DNA of 25,000 nt from Candidatus Kinetoplastibacterium sorsogonicusi (GTDB lineage: Bacteria > Pseudomonadota > Gammaproteobacteria > Burkholderiales > Burkholderiaceae_B): positions 177,501 through 202,500 of the forward strand of contig NZ_CP025628.1 in assembly GCF_003072465.1 (NCBI RefSeq). The letters are read 5' to 3'. The notes beneath the pieces were generated by a model. That model worked only from the letters and a program-made list of their open reading frames with translations, was not told where the DNA came from and ran no database searches. Positions within the stretch are counted from its first letter, which is position 1, and each line of letters begins with the position of its first letter. Made by a program: the position numbers and the translations under genes. This document shows, piece by piece, positions 17,872-25,000 of the stretch.

Positions 17872-19233
17872 TTATATATTTTTAATAAAAATTAAACTAT
17901 TACGTAGTTTATTATATTGTTTTTGTTTTTCTAATGGCAAACTAGAAATATCTGCTTGATGAAATCCTCTTTTTAAAAACCAATGTGAAGTTCTAGTTGT
18001 CAAAACAAATATTTGTTCAATACCATTTAATTTAGCTTTCTTTTCTACATGTTTAAAAAGATTTTCTCCTTCACCTTTATTTTGTAATTCTGGTATAACT
18101 GTTAAACATGCTATTTCTGCCATCTTTTCTTCAGGAAATTCGTATAAAGCAGCACACCCATATATCATCATATCATGTTCTAATACAGTAAATTTATCTA
18201 TATCTCTTTCTAAAATATTCCTAGATCTTTTTATTAAAATACCTTCTTTTTCTAATGGCTCTATTAATTTAATTATAGAACCTATATCTTCTATTTTAGC
18301 TTGGCGCATATAATCTAAATTATTAGCTACCACCATTGCTCCAATACCATAATGAGTAAAAACTTCTAATAAAATAGAACCATCTAAATAATAAGGCACA
18401 ATATGAGCTCTTTCTACACCATTATTAACAGATTTATAAGCTTTATATAATAAATTTGTCATTTCTTTATCTAAACAATTAGACTTGATAATACTATCAA
18501 CATCATTACAAGCAATTTCAATACCAGATAAATTACTATTTATTTCTATATTTTTAGAAGACGTAAGAAAAATTAGTTTTTCTGCCTTTAATGAAGTTGC
18601 AGCTTTTGTAGCTAATTCTTCAATTTTTAAAACAAAAGATTCACCAGTTGGTGAAAATCCTATAGCTGGTAATAAAGCTATTGTAGAATGTTTTTCTATT
18701 TCTGATTTGATAGCATCTACGTCTATTTTTCTAATATTACCAGCATATAAATAATCTATACCATCTATTATGCCCTTAGGCTTTGCTATTACAAAATTAC
18801 CAGAGATTATTCTAATTTTAGCATTTGACATTGGTGTATTAGGTAACCCTTGACTAAAAGATGATTCGATATCTAATCGTACTTTACCAGAAGCTTCTTT
18901 AATGCATTCTAATATATTATGATTTATTGGTTCTAAATCATATGATAATATTTTTTCATTATTTTTTAATTTTAGTTGTTTATTAGCTTGTGGTATTGCA
19001 TCATACACTAATACTAATCTTATTCCTAAAGCTGATAAAAGAGATAAATCTTGTACTAAAATATTTAAACAATTATCTTCTATTAACTCTCCACCAAAAG
19101 CTATTATAAAAGTTTTATCTTTAAATGCATGTACATAAGGTGCTACCTTTCTAAACCATTTTACAAATTGTATTTGTGCTTGTTGAGAATTTGTTGTATT
19201 TTCAATATCTGAAATAGAAGAAGACTGTATCAT
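17872..19233 (-). CDS. argA: N-acetylglutamate synthase
   Basis: ArgA transfers acetyl from acetyl-CoA to glutamate, the first step of the ornithine/arginine pathway. The 453-residue product has the ArgA layout (E. coli 443). An amino-acid-kinase-like regulatory domain covers about 25-290 and includes FIIAFGGELIED, LVLVYDAIPQ and LLPAIGFSPTGESF. A GNAT acetyltransferase domain follows from about 305, with acetyl-CoA loop QNKGEG (384-389) and FVLTTRTSHWFLKRGF. The C-terminal motif NxQRRSK is diverged to NKLRNS. AAGG lies about 7 bases before ATG 19233. It is divergent from dnaE across 189 bases and is followed by yggX. Whether it is feedback-inhibited cannot be read from sequence. In Kinetoplastibacterium-like symbionts, glutamate-to-ornithine genes are known to complement the host. 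Confidence 0.96.
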   Translation of the reverse strand: MIQSSSISDIENTTNSQQAQIQFVKWFRKVAPYVHAFKDKTFIIAFGGELIEDNCLNILVQDLSLLSALGIRLVLVYDAIPQANKQLKLKNNEKILSYDLEPINHNILECIKEASGKVRLDIESSFSQGLPNTPMSNAKIRIISGNFVIAKPKGIIDGIDYLYAGNIRKIDVDAIKSEIEKHSTIALLPAIGFSPTGESFVLKIEELATKAATSLKAEKLIFLTSSKNIEINSNLSGIEIACNDVDSIIKSNCLDKEMTNLLYKAYKSVNNGVERAHIVPYYLDGSILLEVFTHYGIGAMVVANNLDYMRQAKIEDIGSIIKLIEPLEKEGILIKRSRNILERDIDKFTVLEHDMMIYGCAALYEFPEEKMAEIACLTVIPELQNKGEGENLFKHVEKKAKLNGIEQIFVLTTRTSHWFLKRGFHQADISSLPLEKQKQYNKLRNSLIFIKNI

Positions 19234-19383
19234 TTTTGACCTTTATTGCTGGATATCTTGAATTTTTATAAAATTTTTGTAAAAAAATTGTAATACAAGT
19301 AAAATTTTATTTTGCATAAAATATAAAAATTTATAATTTTCATTTTTTAAATATTATATTATCTAATATGAATTATATAAATT

Positions 19384-19415
19384 AATAATAATACGAACCA
19401 TATCAATAATAATAC
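19384..19415. repeat. Two 11-base direct repeats just upstream of dnaE
   Basis: AATAATAATAC occurs at 19384-19394 and again at 19405-19415, exactly 21 bases apart (two helical turns), ending 7 bases before the dnaE ATG. No Shine-Dalgarno separates them from the start. The sequence is low in complexity, so chance is a real possibility. Confidence 0.4.
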
Positions 19416-19422
19416 TAAATAT

Positions 19423-22400
19423 ATGAATCTTAGTAATAAGAAAATTATACCATTTGTTCATTTAAGATCGCATTCTGAATTTTCTGTAATAGATGGAATT
19501 TTAAAAATAGAACATTTAATAAATAAAGCTAAAGATTTTAATCAGCCTGCAATAGCACTTACTGACTTGCATAATATTTTCGGCTTAGTAAAATTTTATA
19601 AGAAAGCTCGTGCATCTGGCATAAAACCTATTGCTGGATGTGAAGTTTATATGAGTGATTCATTAGATAGTAAAAGTTACTATCGAATAATATTATTAGT
19701 GAAAGATTATGATGGTTATTTAAATCTTTGTTCAATACTTACAAAATCATTTACAGAAAAAAAATATAAAAAATCAAAAGTACCTTTGATAATTAAAACA
19801 TGGTTAATTGAAAATAATAAAGGTCTTATAGTTTTATCTGGTGCAAGATTAGGAGATATTGGGCAACTAATTGATTCAGGAAATATAGAGTTAGCAAAAA
19901 AGAGAGCAAAAGAATGGTCAGAATTATTTCCATCTAATTATTATATAGAATTATGTAGAAGTAATAATATACTTGATCAACAATATACAAATCATGCTCT
20001 AAAAATAGCTATGGAACTGAATATATCAGTTGTTGCAACTCATCCTATTCAGTTTTTAGAAAAACAAGATTTTCAATCTCATGAAGTTAGAGTATGTATA
20101 GCAGAAGGTGTATCTATAAATAACCCTAATAGAAAAAATAAATTTAGCGAAACACAATATTTTTTTAGTACTGAAGAAATGATTAATTTATATTCAGATG
20201 TACCTTCAGCTATAATAAATACCTCAGAAATATCAAAAAGATGTAATTTAATTTTACCGTTAGGTAATCCTAAATTACCTAATTTTTATCATAATAATAT
20301 TGAGTTAAATAATAAAGAATCATTTAATAAACTATTATTAAATATGTCTAAAGAAGGATTAAATGAAAGATTCATAAATGATCTTCCCCATTTAAATGAT
20401 AATGCAAAACAACAATATGAAGATAGATTGCAACATGAGTATAAAATTATTGTTCAAATGGGGTTTGCTAGTTATTTTTTGATTGTACAAGATTTTATTA
20501 ATTGGGGTAAAAAAAATGGAATACCTGTTGGTCCTGGTAGAGGTTCTGGAGCAGGATCTTTAGTAGCTTATGCTCTTGGTATTACTGATATAGACCCTAT
20601 AAATTATGATTTACTTTTTGAAAGATTTTTAAACCCAGAAAGAGTATCTATGCCTGATTTTGACATAGATTTTTGTCAAGATAATCGTGAACGTGTAATT
20701 GAATATGTTAAAAATAAATATGGAAAAGATTCTGTAAGTCAAATAATGACTTTTGGTACTTTTGGTGCCAGAGCTGTTATTCGTGATGTTGGTAGAACTT
20801 TAGATTTTCCATACACATTTTGTGATAATTTATCTAAAATGATCCCTTTTAATGCAATTGATCCATGGACTTTAGAAAAAGCTATTTCACAAGACGCAGC
20901 ATTTAAAGAAAAATATGAACAAGATGAAGATGTAAAATATTTATTAGATATAGCGAAACCTCTGGAAGGATTAACACGTAATGTCGGCATGCATGCTGGC
21001 GGTGTTTTAATTGCACCAGGTAAACTAACAGATTTTTGTCCATTATATTGCCCTCCAGAACAACCTAATAATCTTGTTTCTCAATTTGATAAAGATGATG
21101 TAGAAGCAATGGGGTTAGTAAAATTTGATTTTTTAGGATTACGTAATCTTACTATATTAGATTTAACAGTTAAATATATTAAAGAATTAAATTCTAATCA
21201 AAAAAATTTAGTTCTTAGTAAAATCGACTTAAATGATTTTAATACATATCAAATATTATGTGAAAGTAATACTACAGCTATTTTTCAATTAGAATCTAAA
21301 GGTATGCGTGATTTATTGAAGAAGCTAAAACCTAATAATTTTGAAGATATTATAGCTATACTTGCTTTATATAGACCTGGGCCACTTGAATCTGGAATGG
21401 TTGATGATTTTGTTAATAGAAAACATGGTTTAGAAAAAGTGAATTATTTTCATCAATCTTTAGAGCCTGTTTTAAAAAATACTTATGGAATTATAGTTTA
21501 TCAAGAGCAAGTAATGCTGATATCACAAATTATAGGAGGATACTCTTTGGGTAAAGCTGATTTACTTAGAAGAGCAATGAGTAAAAAAAATCCAGATGAA
21601 ATGTCAAAGCATAGAAAAACTTTTGAAGAAGGTGCTATTAAAAAAGGTTATAGTAATATTTTAGCTAAAAAGCTTTTTGATTTAATAGAAAAATTTGCTG
21701 GTTATGGTTTTAATAAGTCACATTCTGCAGCTTATGCAACTATTGCATATCAGACAGCTTGGTTAAAAGCTAATTATCCAGCAGAATTTATGGCTGCTAC
21801 TATGTCTTCTGATATGGATGATACTGATAAAATTAAATTATTATATCAAGATTGTATTTTTAATAATTTAGAAATATTACCTCCAAATATTAACCTATCT
21901 ATTTTTAAATTTAAGCCAATTTATGATCTAAAAAATAATAAAAAAAATATATTATATGGTTTAGGTGCAATCAAAGGTTTAGGCTATTCTATTATTGAGG
22001 AAATCATAAAATCTAGAAATGAGAAAGGTCCATTTAAAAATCTTATAGATTTTTGTATGCGTATTGGCAAATCTATAAATAAAAGAGCTTTGGAATCTTT
22101 AATTAAATCAGGTTCTTTTGATTCAATAGAAAAAAATAGAGCTTTATTATTTAATTCAATACCTCTAGCAATAGAAACAGCTAATCAAGCATTAATAAGT
22201 ACTCATCAACAATCATTATTTGAACATGATACTATCAAAAAAGATTTATCTTTCTATGATGATAGTTTAGTAAATGATTGGAGTTTAAATAAAATATTAA
22301 CTGAAGAAAAACAGTCTTTAGGATATTGTATAAGTGGTCATTTTTTTGATATATGGGTAGATGAAATAAAAAAAATTATTCCAAATAGACTCATAAATAT

Positions 22401-22923
22401 TCAACCAAAACAAGAATTACAATTAATATGTGGTATAGTATGCTGTATTAAAAAAATAGTTACTAAAAAAGGAAAAATAATATTGATAACTATAGATGAT
22501 AAATCTTCTGTATTAGATGTTATGATTTATCATGATCTATATGATTTAAAAAAGGAAGTTATTATAGAAGATAATTTTTTAGCTTTTCAATGTTTTGTAT
22601 ATAAAAACGAATATAATGAAAATATTCGTATAATAGCTCAAGATATTTATAGCATACTCAATATTCGTGAAAAATATCTTAAAACAATACTTTTAACTGT
22701 GACATCTAAAAAATTAATAGATATAAATGCTTTAAAAAATATTTTATTAAATTATAAATCTGATAATTCTAATATATCAATATCAGTTAAATTTATAAAT
22801 TATATAAAATCTTTTAGTTGTATATTAAAAATAGGAAGCAGTTGGAATATAACTCCTACAGATGAAGCATTATTTTCATTAAAAAAATTAGATGGTTGTG
22901 AAGATATAAAATTAATTTATTAA
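19423..22923 (+). CDS. dnaE: DNA polymerase III alpha subunit
   Basis: DnaE is the replicative polymerase. The 1166-residue product is full length (E. coli 1160). The N-terminal PHP domain begins HLRSHSEFSVIDG. The palm has GPGRGSGAGSLVAYALG and PDFDIDF, with Asp414 and Asp416, and the third catalytic Asp is Asp569 in KFDFLGL. FQLESKGMRDLLKK, YGFNKSHSAAYA and the helix-hairpin-helix region follow. The sliding-clamp motif QQSLF lies at 929-933. A diverged OB and C-terminal tau-binding region covers about 985-1166 and is the most AT-biased part of the protein. No Shine-Dalgarno precedes ATG 19423. It is divergent from argA and converges on the YdcF-family gene with 5 bases between stops. Confidence 0.99.
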   Translation: MNLSNKKIIPFVHLRSHSEFSVIDGILKIEHLINKAKDFNQPAIALTDLHNIFGLVKFYKKARASGIKPIAGCEVYMSDSLDSKSYYRIILLVKDYDGYLNLCSILTKSFTEKKYKKSKVPLIIKTWLIENNKGLIVLSGARLGDIGQLIDSGNIELAKKRAKEWSELFPSNYYIELCRSNNILDQQYTNHALKIAMELNISVVATHPIQFLEKQDFQSHEVRVCIAEGVSINNPNRKNKFSETQYFFSTEEMINLYSDVPSAIINTSEISKRCNLILPLGNPKLPNFYHNNIELNNKESFNKLLLNMSKEGLNERFINDLPHLNDNAKQQYEDRLQHEYKIIVQMGFASYFLIVQDFINWGKKNGIPVGPGRGSGAGSLVAYALGITDIDPINYDLLFERFLNPERVSMPDFDIDFCQDNRERVIEYVKNKYGKDSVSQIMTFGTFGARAVIRDVGRTLDFPYTFCDNLSKMIPFNAIDPWTLEKAISQDAAFKEKYEQDEDVKYLLDIAKPLEGLTRNVGMHAGGVLIAPGKLTDFCPLYCPPEQPNNLVSQFDKDDVEAMGLVKFDFLGLRNLTILDLTVKYIKELNSNQKNLVLSKIDLNDFNTYQILCESNTTAIFQLESKGMRDLLKKLKPNNFEDIIAILALYRPGPLESGMVDDFVNRKHGLEKVNYFHQSLEPVLKNTYGIIVYQEQVMLISQIIGGYSLGKADLLRRAMSKKNPDEMSKHRKTFEEGAIKKGYSNILAKKLFDLIEKFAGYGFNKSHSAAYATIAYQTAWLKANYPAEFMAATMSSDMDDTDKIKLLYQDCIFNNLEILPPNINLSIFKFKPIYDLKNNKKNILYGLGAIKGLGYSIIEEIIKSRNEKGPFKNLIDFCMRIGKSINKRALESLIKSGSFDSIEKNRALLFNSIPLAIETANQALISTHQQSLFEHDTIKKDLSFYDDSLVNDWSLNKILTEEKQSLGYCISGHFFDIWVDEIKKIIPNRLINIQPKQELQLICGIVCCIKKIVTKKGKIILITIDDKSSVLDVMIYHDLYDLKKEVIIEDNFLAFQCFVYKNEYNENIRIIAQDIYSILNIREKYLKTILLTVTSKKLIDINALKNILLNYKSDNSNISISVKFINYIKSFSCILKIGSSWNITPTDEALFSLKKLDGCEDIKLIY

Positions 22924-22926
22924 TTT
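22909..22926. terminator. AU-only palindrome at the dnaE stop codon (weak terminator candidate)
   Basis: AAATTAA (22909-22915) and TTAATTT (22920-22926) form a perfect 7-pair stem with a 4-base loop. The dnaE stop (22921-22923) lies in the second arm and the stop of the opposing gene begins 3 bases later. There is no G-C pair, so folding would be weak. Confidence 0.25.
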
Positions 22927-22928
22927 AA

Positions 22929-23693
22929 TTATATCCATCCTCTATACCAATATATAAATATAGCAACATATTCTTTTATTATAGTTTTACTAGCTATTAA
23001 AGTAATATAATTAGGTACTATTAAATTGAATTTATTTTTTTTCCATATAATTTGAGAATGTGTAGGAGCTGCAATTATATTAGTGATTCCTACATTTAAA
23101 AAAGAAGCTTTTGCTCTAGGCATATGTAATGCAGATGTTACTAATATAATATTTTTTAATTTTAATTTTTTTATTTGCTCATTAACAAATAATGCATTTT
23201 CATGAGTAGTTCTACTTTTTTCTTCAAGATATAAATCTTCTCTTAAAATACCATTTTTTTTTGCTATATTAGACATATACTTAGCTTCACTTATCTTTCC
23301 ATCTAATGATCCACCAGAGCATATTATTTTTTTAGATATTCCAGCAAAGTATAATTTTGCTGCTACATCTATTCTTGTAGTTGCTGTTTTTTTATCATAA
23401 TTAGAAAACCAATTAGTTTGGCCATGTCGTATATGTCCTCCTAATACAACTATTGCATCATATTTAATTTTTTTATTTAGATCAAAAGGAGGATTGATAT
23501 TTTCTAAAAATCCTCCTATTAATAATGAAGTTATTGGTAAAGACCAAATTGTTATCCAAAATATACTAAATAAATAAAATTTTTTAGCTATACTTTTCAA
23601 TTTAAATTTTTGTAATATGCAAGCAACTATGCATATAGTTATTCCAAAATTTAAGGGAGGAATGAATAATGATAATGGTTTTATATTTAGCAT
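22929..23693 (-). CDS. YdcF/ElyC-family membrane protein (DUF218)
   Basis: This 254-residue protein has about two to three N-terminal membrane segments (roughly 8-28 and 38-60), followed by a DUF218 domain expected on the periplasmic side. Family landmarks are YDAIVVLGG (78-86), RIDVAAKLYFAG (107-118), ICSGG, SEAKYM, the EEKSRTTHENA block (157-167) and VTSALHMPRA (185-194). The topology resembles E. coli ElyC, which affects cell wall precursor supply; SanA and YdcF are other members, and the biochemical activity of the family is not established. A YdcF-family gene beside dnaE also occurs in Bordetella-type genomes. No Shine-Dalgarno is seen before ATG 23693. Family assignment is firm, function is not. 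Confidence 0.88.
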   Translation of the reverse strand: MLNIKPLSLFIPPLNFGITICIVACILQKFKLKSIAKKFYLFSIFWITIWSLPITSLLIGGFLENINPPFDLNKKIKYDAIVVLGGHIRHGQTNWFSNYDKKTATTRIDVAAKLYFAGISKKIICSGGSLDGKISEAKYMSNIAKKNGILREDLYLEEKSRTTHENALFVNEQIKKLKLKNIILVTSALHMPRAKASFLNVGITNIIAAPTHSQIIWKKNKFNLIVPNYITLIASKTIIKEYVAIFIYWYRGWI

Positions 23694-24122
23694 ATTATTT
23701 ATTAAAATAAGTAATGAATAATATTTGAATAATTTAGGGAAATTTTAAAAAATTTATTTTAAATGATATTATTCTAATAGATGCTTGATTTATAAAAAAT
23801 ATTATATCTATAATTAAGAGTTAGCTGTTAATAGTATATCAATAACTAATTCTTTTACAATTAAATGATTTGCAAAACAATTTAGTAAAACCATTTAAAT
23901 ATATTTATTTTCATTAAAAAATCATTATTATATAAATATATTTATTTACAATTATTTTAATAAACTAGTTATTATTAATTTTTTGAGTAAAAATTAACAT
24001 TTTTAAAATATAGGGAATTTATAAAAATCATATATTTTAATATATACATAAATAATCTAAAATTATGTATATATAAATGCTAATTAGATAATTTTATATT
24101 TCATGATTATATAAACCTTACT
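23694..24122. other. 429-base gap without a recognisable gene
   Basis: This very AT-rich stretch lies between the rng stop and the YdcF-family start, both on the minus strand. I see no tRNA, rRNA or conserved small protein. The longest readable piece is a 26-codon minus-strand frame (about 23820-23900) starting MVLLNCFANHL, directly preceded by an in-frame stop and lacking a Shine-Dalgarno. It could be a gene remnant or chance. A 12-pair inverted repeat at 24040-24074 is listed separately. The gap is long compared with the 4-50 base spacings around it and may mark a decayed gene. Confidence 0.6.
24040..24074 (-). repeat. Perfect 12-base inverted repeat downstream of rng
   Basis: ATATATACATAA (24040-24051) and TTATGTATATAT (24063-24074) are perfect complements with an 11-base loop. 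The repeat lies about 50 bases after the rng stop, read on the minus strand, where it could fold as a 3' hairpin stabilising or ending the rng transcript. It is nearly all A-T, so function is uncertain. Confidence 0.4.
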
Positions 24123-25000
24123 TCAAAAAATATTAATAATGTTATATTGTTCTTTATTGTATATTGAATTAATTTCTAATATAATTTTTTTATTAATATG
24201 ATTACTAATAAATGAAATATAATTTTTTTCAATAAATATATCTATAATAGGTTTAGATGCTAGAATTTTTAATTTTTTTATATTAATGTCATATGAAGAA
24301 TTAATAATTTTTCTACATATTTCATGAAATATTGTTTCAACTGTCTTTATCAAACCGGTTTTGTTACATATATTACATGGTTCAAACAAATTACTTAAAT
24401 ATGAATTTTTTTTGCGTTCTCTACTAATTTCAAGTAATCCTAAAGCAGTAAATCCTAATATATTTACTTTAGCTTTATCATTGATAATATTATCTTTTAA
24501 TTCTTTTAATACTACATTTTTGTTATCTCTTTTTTTCATATCTATTAAATCTATTAAGATTATTCCGCTTAAATTTCTTAACCTTAATAGTCTAGCAATC
24601 TCTTTAATTGCTTCTAAATTAACTTTCAAATAAGTGTCTTCAGGATCTTTATTTCCAATAAAACTACCTGTATTAACATCTATAATGATCAATGCTTCTG
24701 TTTGATCTATAATGATATATCCTCCAGATTTTAAATTTATTTTACGAGATAATGAAATATTCATTGTTTCATCTATATTATAAATTTTAAACAAATCATT
24801 TTTTTCATAGTATTGAATTTTGTAATATATATGAGGCATAAATTCATATGCCCAATTTTTGAATTCATATGTAATTTTTTTATTATCTATAAATATATCT
24901 TGTATATTAGGTTCTATAATATCTATTAAAATATCTTTTAATGTATTTGATTGATTGAAAATTAAACAAGGTTTTTTATGTTCATCATATATATTTAAAT
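24123..25000 (-). CDS. rng: Ribonuclease G, C-terminal part (5' end outside window)
   Basis: RNase G is an RNase E-family endoribonuclease that matures the 5' end of 16S rRNA and degrades some mRNAs. The frame stays open to the window edge: upstream of an internal Met at 24839 it continues without a stop through residues such as NIYDEHKKPCLIFNQS, so that Met is not the start. About 291 residues are visible out of a usual 490. The part present has LKSGGYIIIDQTEAL, the catalytic Asp in IDVNTG (codon 24678-24680), the second catalytic Asp in IDLIDM, the zinc-link PCNICNKTG, and TVETIFHEICRKI. The C-terminus YNKEQYNIIN resembles the YxQEQFDVV end of E. coli RNase G, so the 3' end is complete. It is too short at the C-terminus to be RNase E with its scaffold domain. 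Confidence 0.95.
   Translation of the reverse strand, partial: LNIYDEHKKPCLIFNQSNTLKDILIDIIEPNIQDIFIDNKKITYEFKNWAYEFMPHIYYKIQYYEKNDLFKIYNIDETMNISLSRKINLKSGGYIIIDQTEALIIIDVNTGSFIGNKDPEDTYLKVNLEAIKEIARLLRLRNLSGIILIDLIDMKKRDNKNVVLKELKDNIINDKAKVNILGFTALGLLEISRERKKNSYLSNLFEPCNICNKTGLIKTVETIFHEICRKIINSSYDINIKKLKILASKPIIDIFIEKNYISFISNHINKKIILEINSIYNKEQYNIINIF

Noticed and set aside
18485..18754. Open frame of 89 codons on the plus strand
   Set aside because: It is antisense to argA, whose frame has strong family motifs throughout this stretch.
23817..23853. Imperfect hairpin AGAGTTAG ... CTAATTCT as a small RNA or terminator
   Set aside because: The stem is short with a G-T pair and an internal bulge, and lacks a T tract on either strand; background sequence of this composition makes such stems often.
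24123..24839. A complete 238-residue protein starting at Met 24839
   Set aside because: The frame continues upstream without a stop to the window edge with RNase G-like sequence, so this Met is internal and the gene is cut by the window.

Overview
This window looks like a piece of the chromosome of a strongly reduced, AT-rich betaproteobacterial endosymbiont. By eye the protein-coding part is about one quarter G+C; I did not compute it. Gene content and order point to Burkholderiales, most plausibly the Alcaligenaceae. pdxJ-acpS-uvrC-pgsA, leuS next to holA, rpmB-rpmG, argA-yggX, and dnaE facing a YdcF-family gene are all local arrangements I know from Bordetella-like genomes. Here they are compacted, and the genes expected between some of them (nagZ, lptE) are missing. 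Among described organisms the content best fits a 'Candidatus Kinetoplastibacterium'-type symbiont of trypanosomatids. That placement is inference and was not tested.

Layout. Positions 1-1340 hold the 3' half of a 23S rRNA, a 5S rRNA and a terminator, all on the plus strand. Positions 1323-5712 form a minus-strand block: rpmB, rpmG, leuS, holA. Positions 5903-9534 hold a plus-strand operon for pyridoxine phosphate synthesis (pdxJ), acyl carrier protein activation (acpS), excision repair (uvrC) and phosphatidylglycerol synthesis (pgsA). queF (9544-10374, minus) follows for queuosine synthesis. Positions 10577-17573 are a plus-strand run: a CPA1-type cation/proton antiporter, mltB, then clpB-rmuC-rpiA. 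Positions 17578-19233 are the minus-strand pair argA-yggX. dnaE (19423-22923, plus) faces a YdcF/ElyC-family gene (22929-23693, minus). After a 429-base gap with no recognisable gene, the C-terminal part of rng (24123 to the edge, minus) closes the window. No tRNA, insertion sequence, phage gene or CRISPR array is visible.

The genes are mostly housekeeping: translation (rRNA, L28, L33, LeuRS, QueF), replication and repair (DnaE, HolA, UvrC, RmuC), protein quality control (ClpB), envelope upkeep (PgsA, AcpS, MltB, YdcF/ElyC family) and a few metabolic steps (PdxJ, RpiA, ArgA). ArgA and PdxJ are the ones most likely to matter to a host. Nearly all open frames look intact.

I found no new mobile or defence system. 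The points most worth a second look are an altered editing pocket in LeuRS, a terminator built into the last codons of holA, a set of three 7-base repeats in front of the antiporter gene, AU-only palindromes covering convergent stop codons, and the clean loss of nagZ and lptE from otherwise conserved neighbourhoods.
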